18,764 nt of DNA from Gemmatimonadaceae bacterium (GTDB lineage Bacteria; Latescibacterota; UBA2968; UBA8231). This document shows positions 7,777-14,534 of the stretch, in pieces. The notes beneath the pieces are model-generated. The model saw only the letters and a program-made list of their open reading frames with translations. It was not told the origin of the DNA and searched no databases. The translations under genes and the position numbers were made by a program. The DNA is taken from assembly GCA_002726335.1 (NCBI GenBank), contig PBSR01000027.1, forward strand, positions 1 to 18,764, given 5' to 3'. The stretch's first letter is position 1, and each line of letters starts with the position of its first letter.

Positions 7777-8882
7777 GGGGATCAAATCATATGATGAAGG
7801 GCAGGACCACGGATTCCGCTTCTCAGCAACTGCCGGTACGAATCGGTCTGGTGGGGTGCGGCGCGCAGGGACAGAACCACCTGCGTGAGTTGGCTACGCT
7901 GGGAGAGGCGGTCGAGATCGCCGCCCTCTGCGACCTCGACGATGAACGGCTGGCCGCCGCCACCGAGACCCATCCCGACGCCCATGTCACGAAGGACTTC
8001 ACCGGGCTCAACGCCCGTGGTGATCTCGATCTCGTCATCATCTGCACCCTGCCCGCTACCCACAGCCGAATCGCGGTGGCGGCGCTGCGCGACGGGGCAC
8101 ACGTGCTGTGCGAGAAACCCTTCGCTATGAACACTGTGGAGGCGGAGACCATTCTCGATGCCGCCGAGGTGGCGGCGCGGCGCGTGCAGGTGGGCACCAA
8201 CATGCGCTACATGCCGCACTCTCAGTGTCTGCGTCAGCTCATGGCGGATGGCAGGCTCGGAAAGCCCCTGCGCCTCCGCGTGTGGGGGAATCACCCGATT
8301 CCGCCCTGGTGGGGGCCCCACTATCATCGGGCCGTCTCCGGAGGCGGCGTGCTGGCGTCGACGATGGTTCACTTCCTGGACCAGGCCCTGTGGATCTGTG
8401 GTTGGCCCAATCCCCTTACGGCGAGCTGCTCAACCGAACAGGTCTTTCCACGCAAGCGGGAGCCGCTGGCGTCACCCGAAATCAGAGCCCGGTACGACGT
8501 GGAGGATCTGGTCAGCGCTCACGTCCGCTTCGAGGGAGGCCTGGCGCTGCAGCTGGATGGCAACTGGTGCTCGGAAGAGGGGGACAGCTACGGCTTCGAG
8601 CTGGTGTGCGAGAAGGGGACGATGACCTGGGGCCCGATGAAGGTGTGGGTAGAGGGGGCGGACGGGCAGATCGTGGACGACACACCAGAGATACCCGGGA
8701 CAGACAGCGAGTCGCCGGACGCGTGGATGAGAAGCATCAGGGACCAGGATGCCGATATCGTGCAGAAGATCAGAACGGGGGGTGGCCCCGACATGCAAGA
8801 TCGTCGGCAGCTGCTGAACCTGCAACGCCTCGTCGACGCCTGTTACGAGTCGGCACGACAGCAGCGGGAGATCTGCATCTGA
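7773..8882 (+). CDS. Gfo/Idh/MocA family NAD(P)-dependent oxidoreductase
   Basis: This 369-residue protein has an N-terminal Rossmann fold with the GCGAQG dinucleotide-binding loop (residues 28-33), the family CEKPFA motif (113-118, with catalytic-type Lys115), and a second domain with GGGVLASTMVHFLDQALW, whose His200 and Asp203 fit the family's conserved catalytic block. Members oxidise or reduce sugars, inositols and related polyols with NAD(P), so this is the best hint that the operon handles a hydroxylated or sugar-like compound. It is the last gene of the operon, overlapping the preceding stop by 4 bases, and is followed by a convergent gene 43 bases away. An N-terminal extension of about 20 residues precedes the Rossmann fold. 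Exact substrate unknown. Confidence 0.92.
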   Translation: MRGSNHMMKGRTTDSASQQLPVRIGLVGCGAQGQNHLRELATLGEAVEIAALCDLDDERLAAATETHPDAHVTKDFTGLNARGDLDLVIICTLPATHSRIAVAALRDGAHVLCEKPFAMNTVEAETILDAAEVAARRVQVGTNMRYMPHSQCLRQLMADGRLGKPLRLRVWGNHPIPPWWGPHYHRAVSGGGVLASTMVHFLDQALWICGWPNPLTASCSTEQVFPRKREPLASPEIRARYDVEDLVSAHVRFEGGLALQLDGNWCSEEGDSYGFELVCEKGTMTWGPMKVWVEGADGQIVDDTPEIPGTDSESPDAWMRSIRDQDADIVQKIRTGGGPDMQDRRQLLNLQRLVDACYESARQQREICI

Positions 8883-8925
8883 CGACCTGAGCCCTGCTCC
8901 ACCTGGCGCCTTGTGTTGCCGGACC

Positions 8926-10197
8926 TCAGTAGCTGTAGCGCAGGCGTACGTAGAGGTTGGAGCCGTTCTCGAGTTGGCCGAAGAAGGTCGCGTTGTCGCC
9001 CCACATGAGGTTGGCGCCTGCTGCGGTAGTTATCGCGTCGCTCCACTTGTAGCTCATCGATGGCCGGAAGTGGGCATCACCATCGTTGGGGGAGTAGAAG
9101 CCGAACAGTGAGAGCCTGAGGGTTTCCTGGCGCAATCGGTGCGTCAGCCTGCCGGTGATGGTGTGGCGGAACTCACTGGCCACGAATCTCGGATTCGGCG
9201 CGTTCAGAACCAACTCATCATGGTCCAGCGTCCCCTCCACGTAGTATTGGGCCCCCGAAGTAACATTGGCGACCAGTTCGCGCTCGTACCCCGCCAGGAG
9301 ACGAATCTGCGAGTTGGGCACGTTGGGATCTGTGCCATCGCTGTCGTCGGAGTCATAGTAGGCCCCCTCGAGATGGGCGATCCCACCGTTTACGCTGGCG
9401 CGGGCACTGCCTCCATACACACCCATTTCGGAATGGGTGGCCATGTTCGCCGCCCTGTCGAAGGCCAGCGGCTGCTTGGTGTAGCCGAGGTATCCGTACA
9501 GGCTCAACTCCAGTCCGCCGACGTTTCGAAAGAGGCGCCCGGCAAGCTCCCCGTTCGACAGCTCCCTGTCAGGTCGCCGCGCCTCGAAGGGTTGCCCCAT
9601 TGACGTGGCGCTCACCAGACCTGGCACGCCGGGATTGAAGAAGGAGAGCCGCTCTCCGGTGATCGAACGATCCGGCGCGAAGACCGGCGTCCACACGAGA
9701 TCGACGTTCACCGGTCCTGAGTACGCGGTGAGCTTGAGCGCGTTGGAAGGTGCCTTCAGAAACTCGTCCTGGCGGTCAATGAAGAAGGAGACGAAGTCCT
9801 TGGGGAAGAGGTCGCTGAGAAACACGAAGTCGCCGGTTCCCCAGGTGAGAACCTGGCGTCCGGCGCGGAGGTCGAGCCAATCGGTCAGCTGCAGAGTGAT
9901 GGCGGCCTGACGAATGTCGAGTTCCACCGGCCCGGCCCCGCCCTCCGACGTGAAATCGCCCCTGAACGTCAGGTCGGATCGATCTCCGTAGTGGGAGACG
10001 TCCAGGCGGAAGCGCACATCGTTGAGCAGGAAATCGTCCGGTTGCAGCGGATCGTCGGTGATACGGCTGCCGGTTGCCACTTCGAGCAACCCGTGGATCT
10101 CCGCCGGGAATCCCCCGTCTCCCTGGGCGCCAGCAAGCCCCGACATGGCGAGCCCGAGGACCACGGAGGCAAGCCGTTGAAGCCCGCGACGTCGCAT
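8926..10197 (-). CDS. Outer-membrane beta-barrel protein (DUF1302/porin-like)
   Basis: This 423-residue protein opens with a basic n-region and a signal peptide (cleavage probably after LAGA, about residue 24). Its amphipathic alternating strands are rich in Tyr, Leu and Gly, for example GLELSLYGYLGYTKQ and RLLAGYERELVANV, and it ends with the aromatic C-terminal strand LYVRLRYSY expected for BAM-mediated barrel insertion. Features such as LRAGRQVLTWGTGDFVFLSD resemble the DUF1302-type barrels that accompany LolA-like proteins and RND/MMPL transporters. The fragment just upstream (10201-10434) is the end of such a LolA-like protein, only 3 bases away, so the two once formed an operon. With the upstream part lost to the IS remnant, its native promoter is probably missing. 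Confidence 0.8.
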   Translation of the reverse strand: MRRRGLQRLASVVLGLAMSGLAGAQGDGGFPAEIHGLLEVATGSRITDDPLQPDDFLLNDVRFRLDVSHYGDRSDLTFRGDFTSEGGAGPVELDIRQAAITLQLTDWLDLRAGRQVLTWGTGDFVFLSDLFPKDFVSFFIDRQDEFLKAPSNALKLTAYSGPVNVDLVWTPVFAPDRSITGERLSFFNPGVPGLVSATSMGQPFEARRPDRELSNGELAGRLFRNVGGLELSLYGYLGYTKQPLAFDRAANMATHSEMGVYGGSARASVNGGIAHLEGAYYDSDDSDGTDPNVPNSQIRLLAGYERELVANVTSGAQYYVEGTLDHDELVLNAPNPRFVASEFRHTITGRLTHRLRQETLRLSLFGFYSPNDGDAHFRPSMSYKWSDAITTAAGANLMWGDNATFFGQLENGSNLYVRLRYSY

Positions 10198-10200
10198 GCT

Positions 10201-10434
10201 TCAGCGGGCCGAGAACCAGCGTCGGGAGGGATTTCGCAGTGTCCTCTCGGCGAACAGGCTCTCCGGGATGTCGAGGTCGTACTGGATCTTGCTGAATTCG
10301 GAGAGCGTGTTGCCGCCTGACCGCAGATCCGATACGCGCAATCGTGTCACGGTGGGATGGCTGTCGACCTGCTTCACCTCGAGTGTCTCGATCCGGCGGT
10401 ACAGCTCTCCCGTATCATCGACATATTCCATCTT
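10201..10434 (-). pseudogene. C-terminal fragment of a LolA-like outer-membrane lipoprotein-sorting protein
   Basis: The last 76 codons read EYVDDTGELYRRIETLEV, then LRVSDLRSGGNTLSEFSKIQYDLDIP, and near the end FAERTLRN. This is the closing beta-hairpin pattern of LolA-like 'outer membrane lipoprotein-sorting' proteins, whose ends read like 'EF-DI-YDV-IPDS-FTER-L'. The full protein would be about 250 residues, so over two thirds is missing. Immediately upstream there is an in-frame TGA (10435-10437 on the minus strand) and then IS-like sequence. The ATG at 10431 is an internal codon, not a real start. Truncation by the mobile element is the simplest explanation; a frameshift alone would leave recognisable sequence beyond, which is not seen. 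Confidence 0.7.
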
Positions 10435-10499
10435 TCACTGCTGTCCAAGATAATCTGACATCGTCGTGATCATCGTCTCGTTCGCTTGGGAAGCGGTGT

Positions 10500-10547
10500 C
10501 TAAAGGGGCGTGAAATGCGATTTTCGAGGACCAGGTCTGCCCTTTAG
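10500..10547. repeat. 8-bp inverted repeat CTAAAGGG / CCCTTTAG
   Basis: Perfect arms stand at 10500-10507 and 10540-10547, separated by 32 bases that hold a smaller palindrome GACC-A-GGTC (10529-10537). It lies just beyond the stop codon of the IS transposase. It may be an IS end structure or a transcript-end hairpin; no T-run follows, so it is not a clear intrinsic terminator. Confidence 0.4.
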
Positions 10548-10551
10548 GCGT

Positions 10552-11163
10552 CTACACGTTTTGCGGCTGTCCAAATCCCGGTAACGACAGATGCAGTTGC
10601 CCCTGTAATCTCTCCAAGTTCGGCGGTGGTCCGAAGGGCTCCTTGAGCCATGCCATCAGGTCGCGGTAGGTGAAGAGGTTGAGCCGCAGCATGGCGGCGA
10701 GATTGGAAAACGACCAGGACAGATGCGATCGATGGTGGAGCCACTTGAGCAGCAACAAGGCGATCATGGCCGTCCAGATCTGGATACGCAGGGCGTTTTC
10801 GCTGGTACCGACGAAGGTCTTCACCTTGAGATGCTGCTTCAGCGTCTTGAAGAAGAGTTCGATCTCCCAGCGGTCCTTGTAGATGTCGGCGATCGTGTTG
10901 GCACCGAAATCCAGGTGGTTGGTCAGCAACACGATCTCTCGCTCTTTGACCGGGTCCCAGACGACGACCCGGCGCAGGTCGTGGGGACACTTCTTCTCGG
11001 CCGTCACGCCCATCAGGCGAATCACCTGGTCGGCTCGAATCGGGCTCTTGGAGGGCACCCGACGGTGCTGCTTGACGTAGTAGTCGGCGTTGGCCTTCAG
11101 GCGAGTAACGAAGTGGATGCCCTTCGTCGTCCAGCGGGGCAATGTGACTCGTGTATGTCCCAC
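10552..11163 (-). pseudogene. IS4-family transposase, C-terminal part only
   Basis: About 200 residues remain. WTTKGIHFVTRLKANADY opens the recognisable part and YKDRWEIELFFKTLK carries the Y-x2-R-x3-E-x6-K signature of IS4-group transposases, including the third catalytic acidic residue. The helix after it (LRIQIWTAMIALLLLKWL) is also typical. Full-length relatives have roughly 370-450 residues, with both catalytic Asp residues upstream. These are absent: before the recognisable part there is only degenerate sequence and an in-frame TAG at 11221-11223. A GTG at 11163 opens the longest frame but is unlikely to be a native start. The element is not autonomously active. Confidence 0.8.
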
Positions 11164-11275
11164 CTGGCCCGAACAGAAGCTCTCCAGGCCAGAGTGAGAG
11201 CGCTGATGGCATGAACCGTGCTACCAGGCAATGTTGTGGATGGACCGCACTTCACCCAGGAGCGACTGCCCCCCA
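11164..11275. other. Junction between IS remnant and respiratory operon
   Basis: About 110 bases separate the recognisable transposase fragment from the Rieske start codon. I see no IS terminal repeat, no clear promoter elements and no small gene. A GGAG at 11259-11262 lies 13 bases before the ATG at 11276 and may serve as a distant ribosome binding site. The promoter of the respiratory operon must lie here or inside the IS remnant. Confidence 0.4.
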
Positions 11276-11743
11276 ATGAGCATGGATGCGCCTCAACGCC
11301 CCCGATCGACACTGCGCCGCCGGATTATCGACGGCGTCCTCAAGGGTGGTGTCGTCGCCCTCGCCGGCGCGGTCATGTACCCCATCGTCCGCTTCAGTCG
11401 CCCGCCGAAGCGGAAGGAGACGATGGACGCCAACGTGCTGGCCGCCACGGTGGGCGAGTTGCACCCGAACTCGGGAAAGGTCTTTCGCTTCGGATCCCGG
11501 CCGGGGCTGCTGATCATGACGCCGGACGGAGAGTACCGGGCCTACTCAGCAGTGTGTCCTCATCTCAACTGCACCGTCCAGTACAACGACAAGCGGTCGC
11601 AGATCTGGTGTGCCTGCCACAACGGCTACTTCGACCTGACCGGCAAGGTGATCTCCGGCCCTCCTCCAAAGGGACTGGAGGAGTTCCAGGTGGTCATTGA
11701 CGAGGACGAGATTCTCGTCTCGAGGCGACCCCTCGATGCTTGA
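11276..11743 (+). CDS. Rieske [2Fe-2S] iron-sulfur protein of a cytochrome bc-type complex
   Basis: This 155-residue Rieske protein takes electrons from quinol at the Qo site of cytochrome b. It has a basic N-terminus, one membrane anchor (GVVALAGAVMYPIV, about residues 25-38) and a periplasmic domain. The cluster motifs are C94-P-H96-L-N-C99 and C112-A-C114-H115-N-G. The ligands would be C94, H96, C112 and H115, and the disulfide C99-C114. The arginines before the helix (RRR at residues 14-16) suggest a Tat-like uncleaved anchor, although no full twin-Arg motif is clear. The ATG at 11276 was preferred because earlier in-frame codons add nothing recognisable; the ATG at 11282 is also possible. 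First gene of a four-gene operon; the cytochrome b gene follows directly. Confidence 0.9.
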   Translation: MSMDAPQRPRSTLRRRIIDGVLKGGVVALAGAVMYPIVRFSRPPKRKETMDANVLAATVGELHPNSGKVFRFGSRPGLLIMTPDGEYRAYSAVCPHLNCTVQYNDKRSQIWCACHNGYFDLTGKVISGPPPKGLEEFQVVIDEDEILVSRRPLDA

Positions 11744-11748
11744 GTTGC

Positions 11749-11758
11749 AGGGGGGGGA
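11749..11758 (+). promoter_or_regulatory. G-run ribosome binding site for cytochrome b (decides GTG start)
   Basis: A purine stretch of eight Gs flanked by A lies just before a GTG at 11763, at good Shine-Dalgarno distance. The alternative ATG at 11736 overlaps the Rieske stop and would make translation cross this run. Confidence 0.5.
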
Positions 11759-11762
11759 CAGC

Positions 11763-12872
11763 GTGAGCGAAACCCCGTCACGAAGCTCGCTCGGCACACG
11801 GCTGCTGGCCTGGCTCGAGGAGCGCGTCGATCTCGGAGTCATCCGCCATCTGATCGAGCACAAGCGGGTGCCCGTCCACCGCCACAGCGTGTGGTACTAT
11901 TTCGGCGGCATGGCACTGTTCCTCTTCGTCGTGCAGATCCTCTCGGGGATCCTGCTGCTCGGTTATTACCGGCCGACCGAGGACGGTGCCTTCGAGAGCG
12001 TGCAGTTCATCGTCGCCGATGTCGAATTCGGCTGGCTGGTGCGCAACGTACACAGCTGGTCAGCCAACATCATGGTCGGCGTGCTCTTCGTGCACATGTT
12101 CTCAACCTTCCTGATGAAGGCCTACCGCAAGCCCCGTGAACTGACCTGGATGACCGGGTTCTCCCTCTTCATGCTGACCATGGCCTTCGGATTCACCGGG
12201 TACCTGTTGCCGTGGAACGAGTTGGCCTTCTTCGCCACAAAGGTCGGCACTGAGATCTTCACCAATATCCCCGTCGTCGGTCGCGGTTTCCTGCTCGTAC
12301 TGCGAGGCGGGGAAGAGGTGACGGGCGCGACGCTGACGCGGCTGTTCGGGTTTCACGTCGCCATCCTGCCACTGATTACGATGGCTATCCTCTTTCTGCA
12401 TCTGCTGCTCGTGCAGCAACAGGGCATGAGTCGCCCGCCGTCGATCGAAAGTGAAGGGGACCAGCGGGACATGCCCTTCGTACCGCACTTTCTCCTGCGC
12501 GATCTGCTGGGCTGGCTCGTCATTCTGGGAGTACTGGTGTCGATGGCCGCCTTCTTTCCCTGGGAGCTCGGGGTCAAAGCCGATCCTTTCGGGCCGACTC
12601 CACCCGGAATCGCACCGGAGTGGTACTTCCTGTTTGCCTTCAATTTCCTCAAGATCGTGCCCTCGCAGGTGTTGTTCTTCGAAGGGGAGTCGATCGCCGT
12701 CGGACTGATGGGTCTGGCCGGAGCTTTCTGGTTTCTCGTGCCCCTCGTGGACCGGCGCAGCTCCCGCGGCGAGCGCAGCCCCCTGTTCACCGCTATCGGG
12801 ATCATCGCCATCGTGCTCTTCGTCCTGCTCACCCTGCTCGCAGTGATCTTCCCGTCACTCGGAGGACACTGA
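11763..12872 (+). CDS. Cytochrome b of a bc-type quinol oxidoreductase
   Basis: This 369-residue integral membrane protein is a full-length cytochrome b, with the b6-like and subunit-IV-like halves fused. The haem ligands are visible: H97 and H111 in one helix (NVHSWSANIMVGVLFVH, 13 residues between) and H198 and H213 in another (GFHVAILPLITMAILFLH, 14 between, the b6f-like spacing). The Qo-site PEWY motif is at residues 285-288. About eight hydrophobic helices can be seen. The GTG at 11763 is chosen on the strong G-rich ribosome binding site; an in-frame ATG at 11736 would add 9 residues and overlap the Rieske gene by 8 bases. The gene is followed after 2 bases by the multihaem cytochrome gene. 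Confidence 0.93.
   Translation: MSETPSRSSLGTRLLAWLEERVDLGVIRHLIEHKRVPVHRHSVWYYFGGMALFLFVVQILSGILLLGYYRPTEDGAFESVQFIVADVEFGWLVRNVHSWSANIMVGVLFVHMFSTFLMKAYRKPRELTWMTGFSLFMLTMAFGFTGYLLPWNELAFFATKVGTEIFTNIPVVGRGFLLVLRGGEEVTGATLTRLFGFHVAILPLITMAILFLHLLLVQQQGMSRPPSIESEGDQRDMPFVPHFLLRDLLGWLVILGVLVSMAAFFPWELGVKADPFGPTPPGIAPEWYFLFAFNFLKIVPSQVLFFEGESIAVGLMGLAGAFWFLVPLVDRRSSRGERSPLFTAIGIIAIVLFVLLTLLAVIFPSLGGH
12861..12866 (+). promoter_or_regulatory. Ribosome binding site of the nonahaem cytochrome gene
   Basis: GGAGGA lies 8 bases before the ATG at 12875, inside the last codons of the cytochrome b gene. It fixes the start of the cytochrome c gene. Confidence 0.7.
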
Positions 12873-12874
12873 CG

Positions 12875-14170
12875 ATGAGAGTTATCGTCCTTTTTTGTCT
12901 GGCGGTCTGGACCTCCGGGGTGGCCGCTCAGGATGTCGACAACTGTATTGAGTGCCACGCCGAGGAGGAGGACGAGATCGGAGCGCCGGTTCAGCTGATG
13001 CTGAACGATGTACACGCCCGTCAGGGGCTGTCGTGCGCCGACTGCCACGGTGGAGACCCGAATACGGACGACGAAGATGAGGCGATGTGGGATGCGGAGG
13101 ATTTTCGTGGGGCACCAGACAAGGACGAGATTCCCGACTTCTGCGGTAGCTGTCACTCGGATGCGACGTACATGCGCCAGTACGATCCGTCGCTGCGCGT
13201 GGATCAGGAGGCCCTGTATCACGTCAGCACACATGGGCGCCTGCTGGATGCAGGTGACACGCAGGTCGCCACCTGCATCAGCTGTCACGATGCTCATGGC
13301 ATCCTGCCATCGTCGGACCCCCGATCACCGGTCTATCCGGCCAACGTGCCCGGCACGTGTGGTGTCTGTCACAGCGACGCCGAGTACATGGCCGACTACG
13401 ATATTCCCACCGACCAGCAGGCGAAGTACAGCGGTTCGGTACACGGTCGTCCCCTGCTCGATGGACACGATCTGTCGGCACCGACCTGCAATGACTGCCA
13501 TGGCAACCACGGTGCCACACCACCCGGGGTGAAGTCCCTGGTCAACGTCTGCGGCCAGTGTCACGCGGTCATGGCGGATTTCGTCAAGGAGAGCCCGCAC
13601 GAGATCGGCTACGAGAAGCTCGGCATCGCCGCGTGCACGACCTGCCACAGCCATCACGATATCGCCACGCCGTCTGATGACATGGTCGGCAACAATGCCT
13701 CGGCGGTCTGTGCCCGCTGCCACAGTCCGGAAGCACGCTCGATGACGATCGCCGCCAGCGATGAGAAAGTTGAGTTGGCCAACCTCGAGCGTGGCTGGCA
13801 GGGGGCGGCGGTGATCCGTACGGCCCTGGACAGCCTGCGTCTGATGCACGCTCTGGCCGACAGTATTGCCCGGGAGGCGGAGCGGGCGGGCATGTCGGTG
13901 GAAGACGTGCTCTACGACATCAATGAGGCCCACGGGCGTCTGACCCGGGCGCGCTCCGTCCTGCACTCCTTCACGCCCGACCGTGTGCTGGAGGTAACCG
14001 GCGAGGGAATGGAGCTGGCCACCAGGGCACGGGATGCCGGTTACCAGGCTCTCGACGATCTCGACTACCGTCGCGAGGGTCTTGCTCTCTCTCTCATCGT
14101 CATCGCCGTACTGGGTCTGGCGCTCTATGCGAAGATCCGCGACCTTGACAGCGAGAGGAATCCATCATGA
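12875..14170 (+). CDS. Membrane-anchored nonahaem c-type cytochrome
   Basis: This 431-residue protein has a signal peptide (about residues 1-18, cut before QDVDNC) and nine CxxCH haem c motifs. In order they are CIECH, CADCH, CGSCH, CISCH, CGVCH, CNDCH, CGQCH, CTTCH and CARCH, all in the first two thirds. A charged, helix-rich segment without haem motifs follows, then a C-terminal membrane anchor (LALSLIVIAVLGLALYA) with a short cytoplasmic tail. Repeats such as FCGSCHSDATYMRQYD and TCGVCHSDAEYMADYD suggest internal duplication of a haem module. Position directly behind Rieske and cytochrome b makes it the likely cytochrome c1 replacement, passing electrons to periplasmic carriers or a terminal reductase. 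The overlapping ATGA links it to the next gene. The axial partner residues and acceptor are unknown. Confidence 0.93.
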   Translation: MRVIVLFCLAVWTSGVAAQDVDNCIECHAEEEDEIGAPVQLMLNDVHARQGLSCADCHGGDPNTDDEDEAMWDAEDFRGAPDKDEIPDFCGSCHSDATYMRQYDPSLRVDQEALYHVSTHGRLLDAGDTQVATCISCHDAHGILPSSDPRSPVYPANVPGTCGVCHSDAEYMADYDIPTDQQAKYSGSVHGRPLLDGHDLSAPTCNDCHGNHGATPPGVKSLVNVCGQCHAVMADFVKESPHEIGYEKLGIAACTTCHSHHDIATPSDDMVGNNASAVCARCHSPEARSMTIAASDEKVELANLERGWQGAAVIRTALDSLRLMHALADSIAREAERAGMSVEDVLYDINEAHGRLTRARSVLHSFTPDRVLEVTGEGMELATRARDAGYQALDDLDYRREGLALSLIVIAVLGLALYAKIRDLDSERNPS

Positions 14171-14502
14171 ATGTGAAAATCGAAATCGACCCCGGAGTCT
14201 GTGGGTTTCTGGCTACGGCCCGTGTGTCCACCGAGGATCAGCAGGCCGTCGACATAGAGGTGACGAGCAAGTGTGAGTTGGTGACGACCCTGGGTGAGCT
14301 GTGGAAGAAGGAGGCCCCCATCGATGGATACCAGGAACTGGGCCCCGAGGAGAGCGTGGTCCTGAAGACGGCACGTACTCTGCTGCAGATCAAGGGCTGC
14401 TGCGAGGCCTGCGTCGTACCGGCCGGTGTGAGCAAGGCCGTGCAGGTGGCGACCGGTCTGGCTCTACCAAAGAATGTGGCGATGACGATGACCGTGGATT
14501 GA
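14167..14502 (+). CDS. Small cysteine-containing protein, DUF6951-like (tentative)
   Basis: This 111-residue protein begins MNVKIEIDPGVCGFLATARV and has Cys at 12, 36, 78, 79 and 82, the last three as CC-x2-C, followed by VPAGVSKAVQVATGLALPKNV. The 'DPG-CGF ... C ... VP-G--KA--VA-GLALPK' pattern matches, from memory, a family of small uncharacterised proteins of anaerobic bacteria and archaea labelled DUF6951; I could not verify the label. There is no signal peptide or membrane segment, so it is probably cytosolic. Its ATG overlaps the cytochrome c stop by 4 bases, so it is translated with the respiratory complex. The spaced cysteines could bind a metal or iron-sulfur centre, for example for assembly or sensing; that is inference. 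Confidence 0.75.
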   Translation: MNVKIEIDPGVCGFLATARVSTEDQQAVDIEVTSKCELVTTLGELWKKEAPIDGYQELGPEESVVLKTARTLLQIKGCCEACVVPAGVSKAVQVATGLALPKNVAMTMTVD

Positions 14503-14534
14503 CAGCGGTCATCAACGGATCAGTGTCGGCCGCA

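Larger units (their letters stand above)
10436..11220 (-). mobile_element. Remnant of an IS4-family insertion sequence
   Basis: This stretch contains the 3' part of an IS4-type transposase gene with about 115 bases of flanking sequence to its stop side. It starts where the LolA-like gene breaks off. The sequence at 10442-10460 has nested inverted halves (TGTC/GACA and AGAT/ATCT) and could be an IS end, but no matching terminal repeat is present near 11220. The opposite end and the 5' half of the transposase are therefore lost. Both borders are approximate. Confidence 0.6.

Noticed and set aside
8903..8918. Possible sigma-54 -24/-12 promoter (TGGCGC ... TTGC)
   Set aside because: The GG-to-GC spacing is 11 and not 10, and it lies between two convergent genes where no transcript should start.
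8883..8929. Possible bidirectional terminator between convergent genes
   Set aside because: Only 5-base arms CTGAG/CTCAG with a loop over 30 bases and no T-run; too weak to call.
10544..11212. Alternative minus-strand open frame overlapping the IS4 transposase fragment
   Set aside because: The other frame (10552-11163) contains the YREK transposase signature; this one is out of frame and has no recognisable motif.
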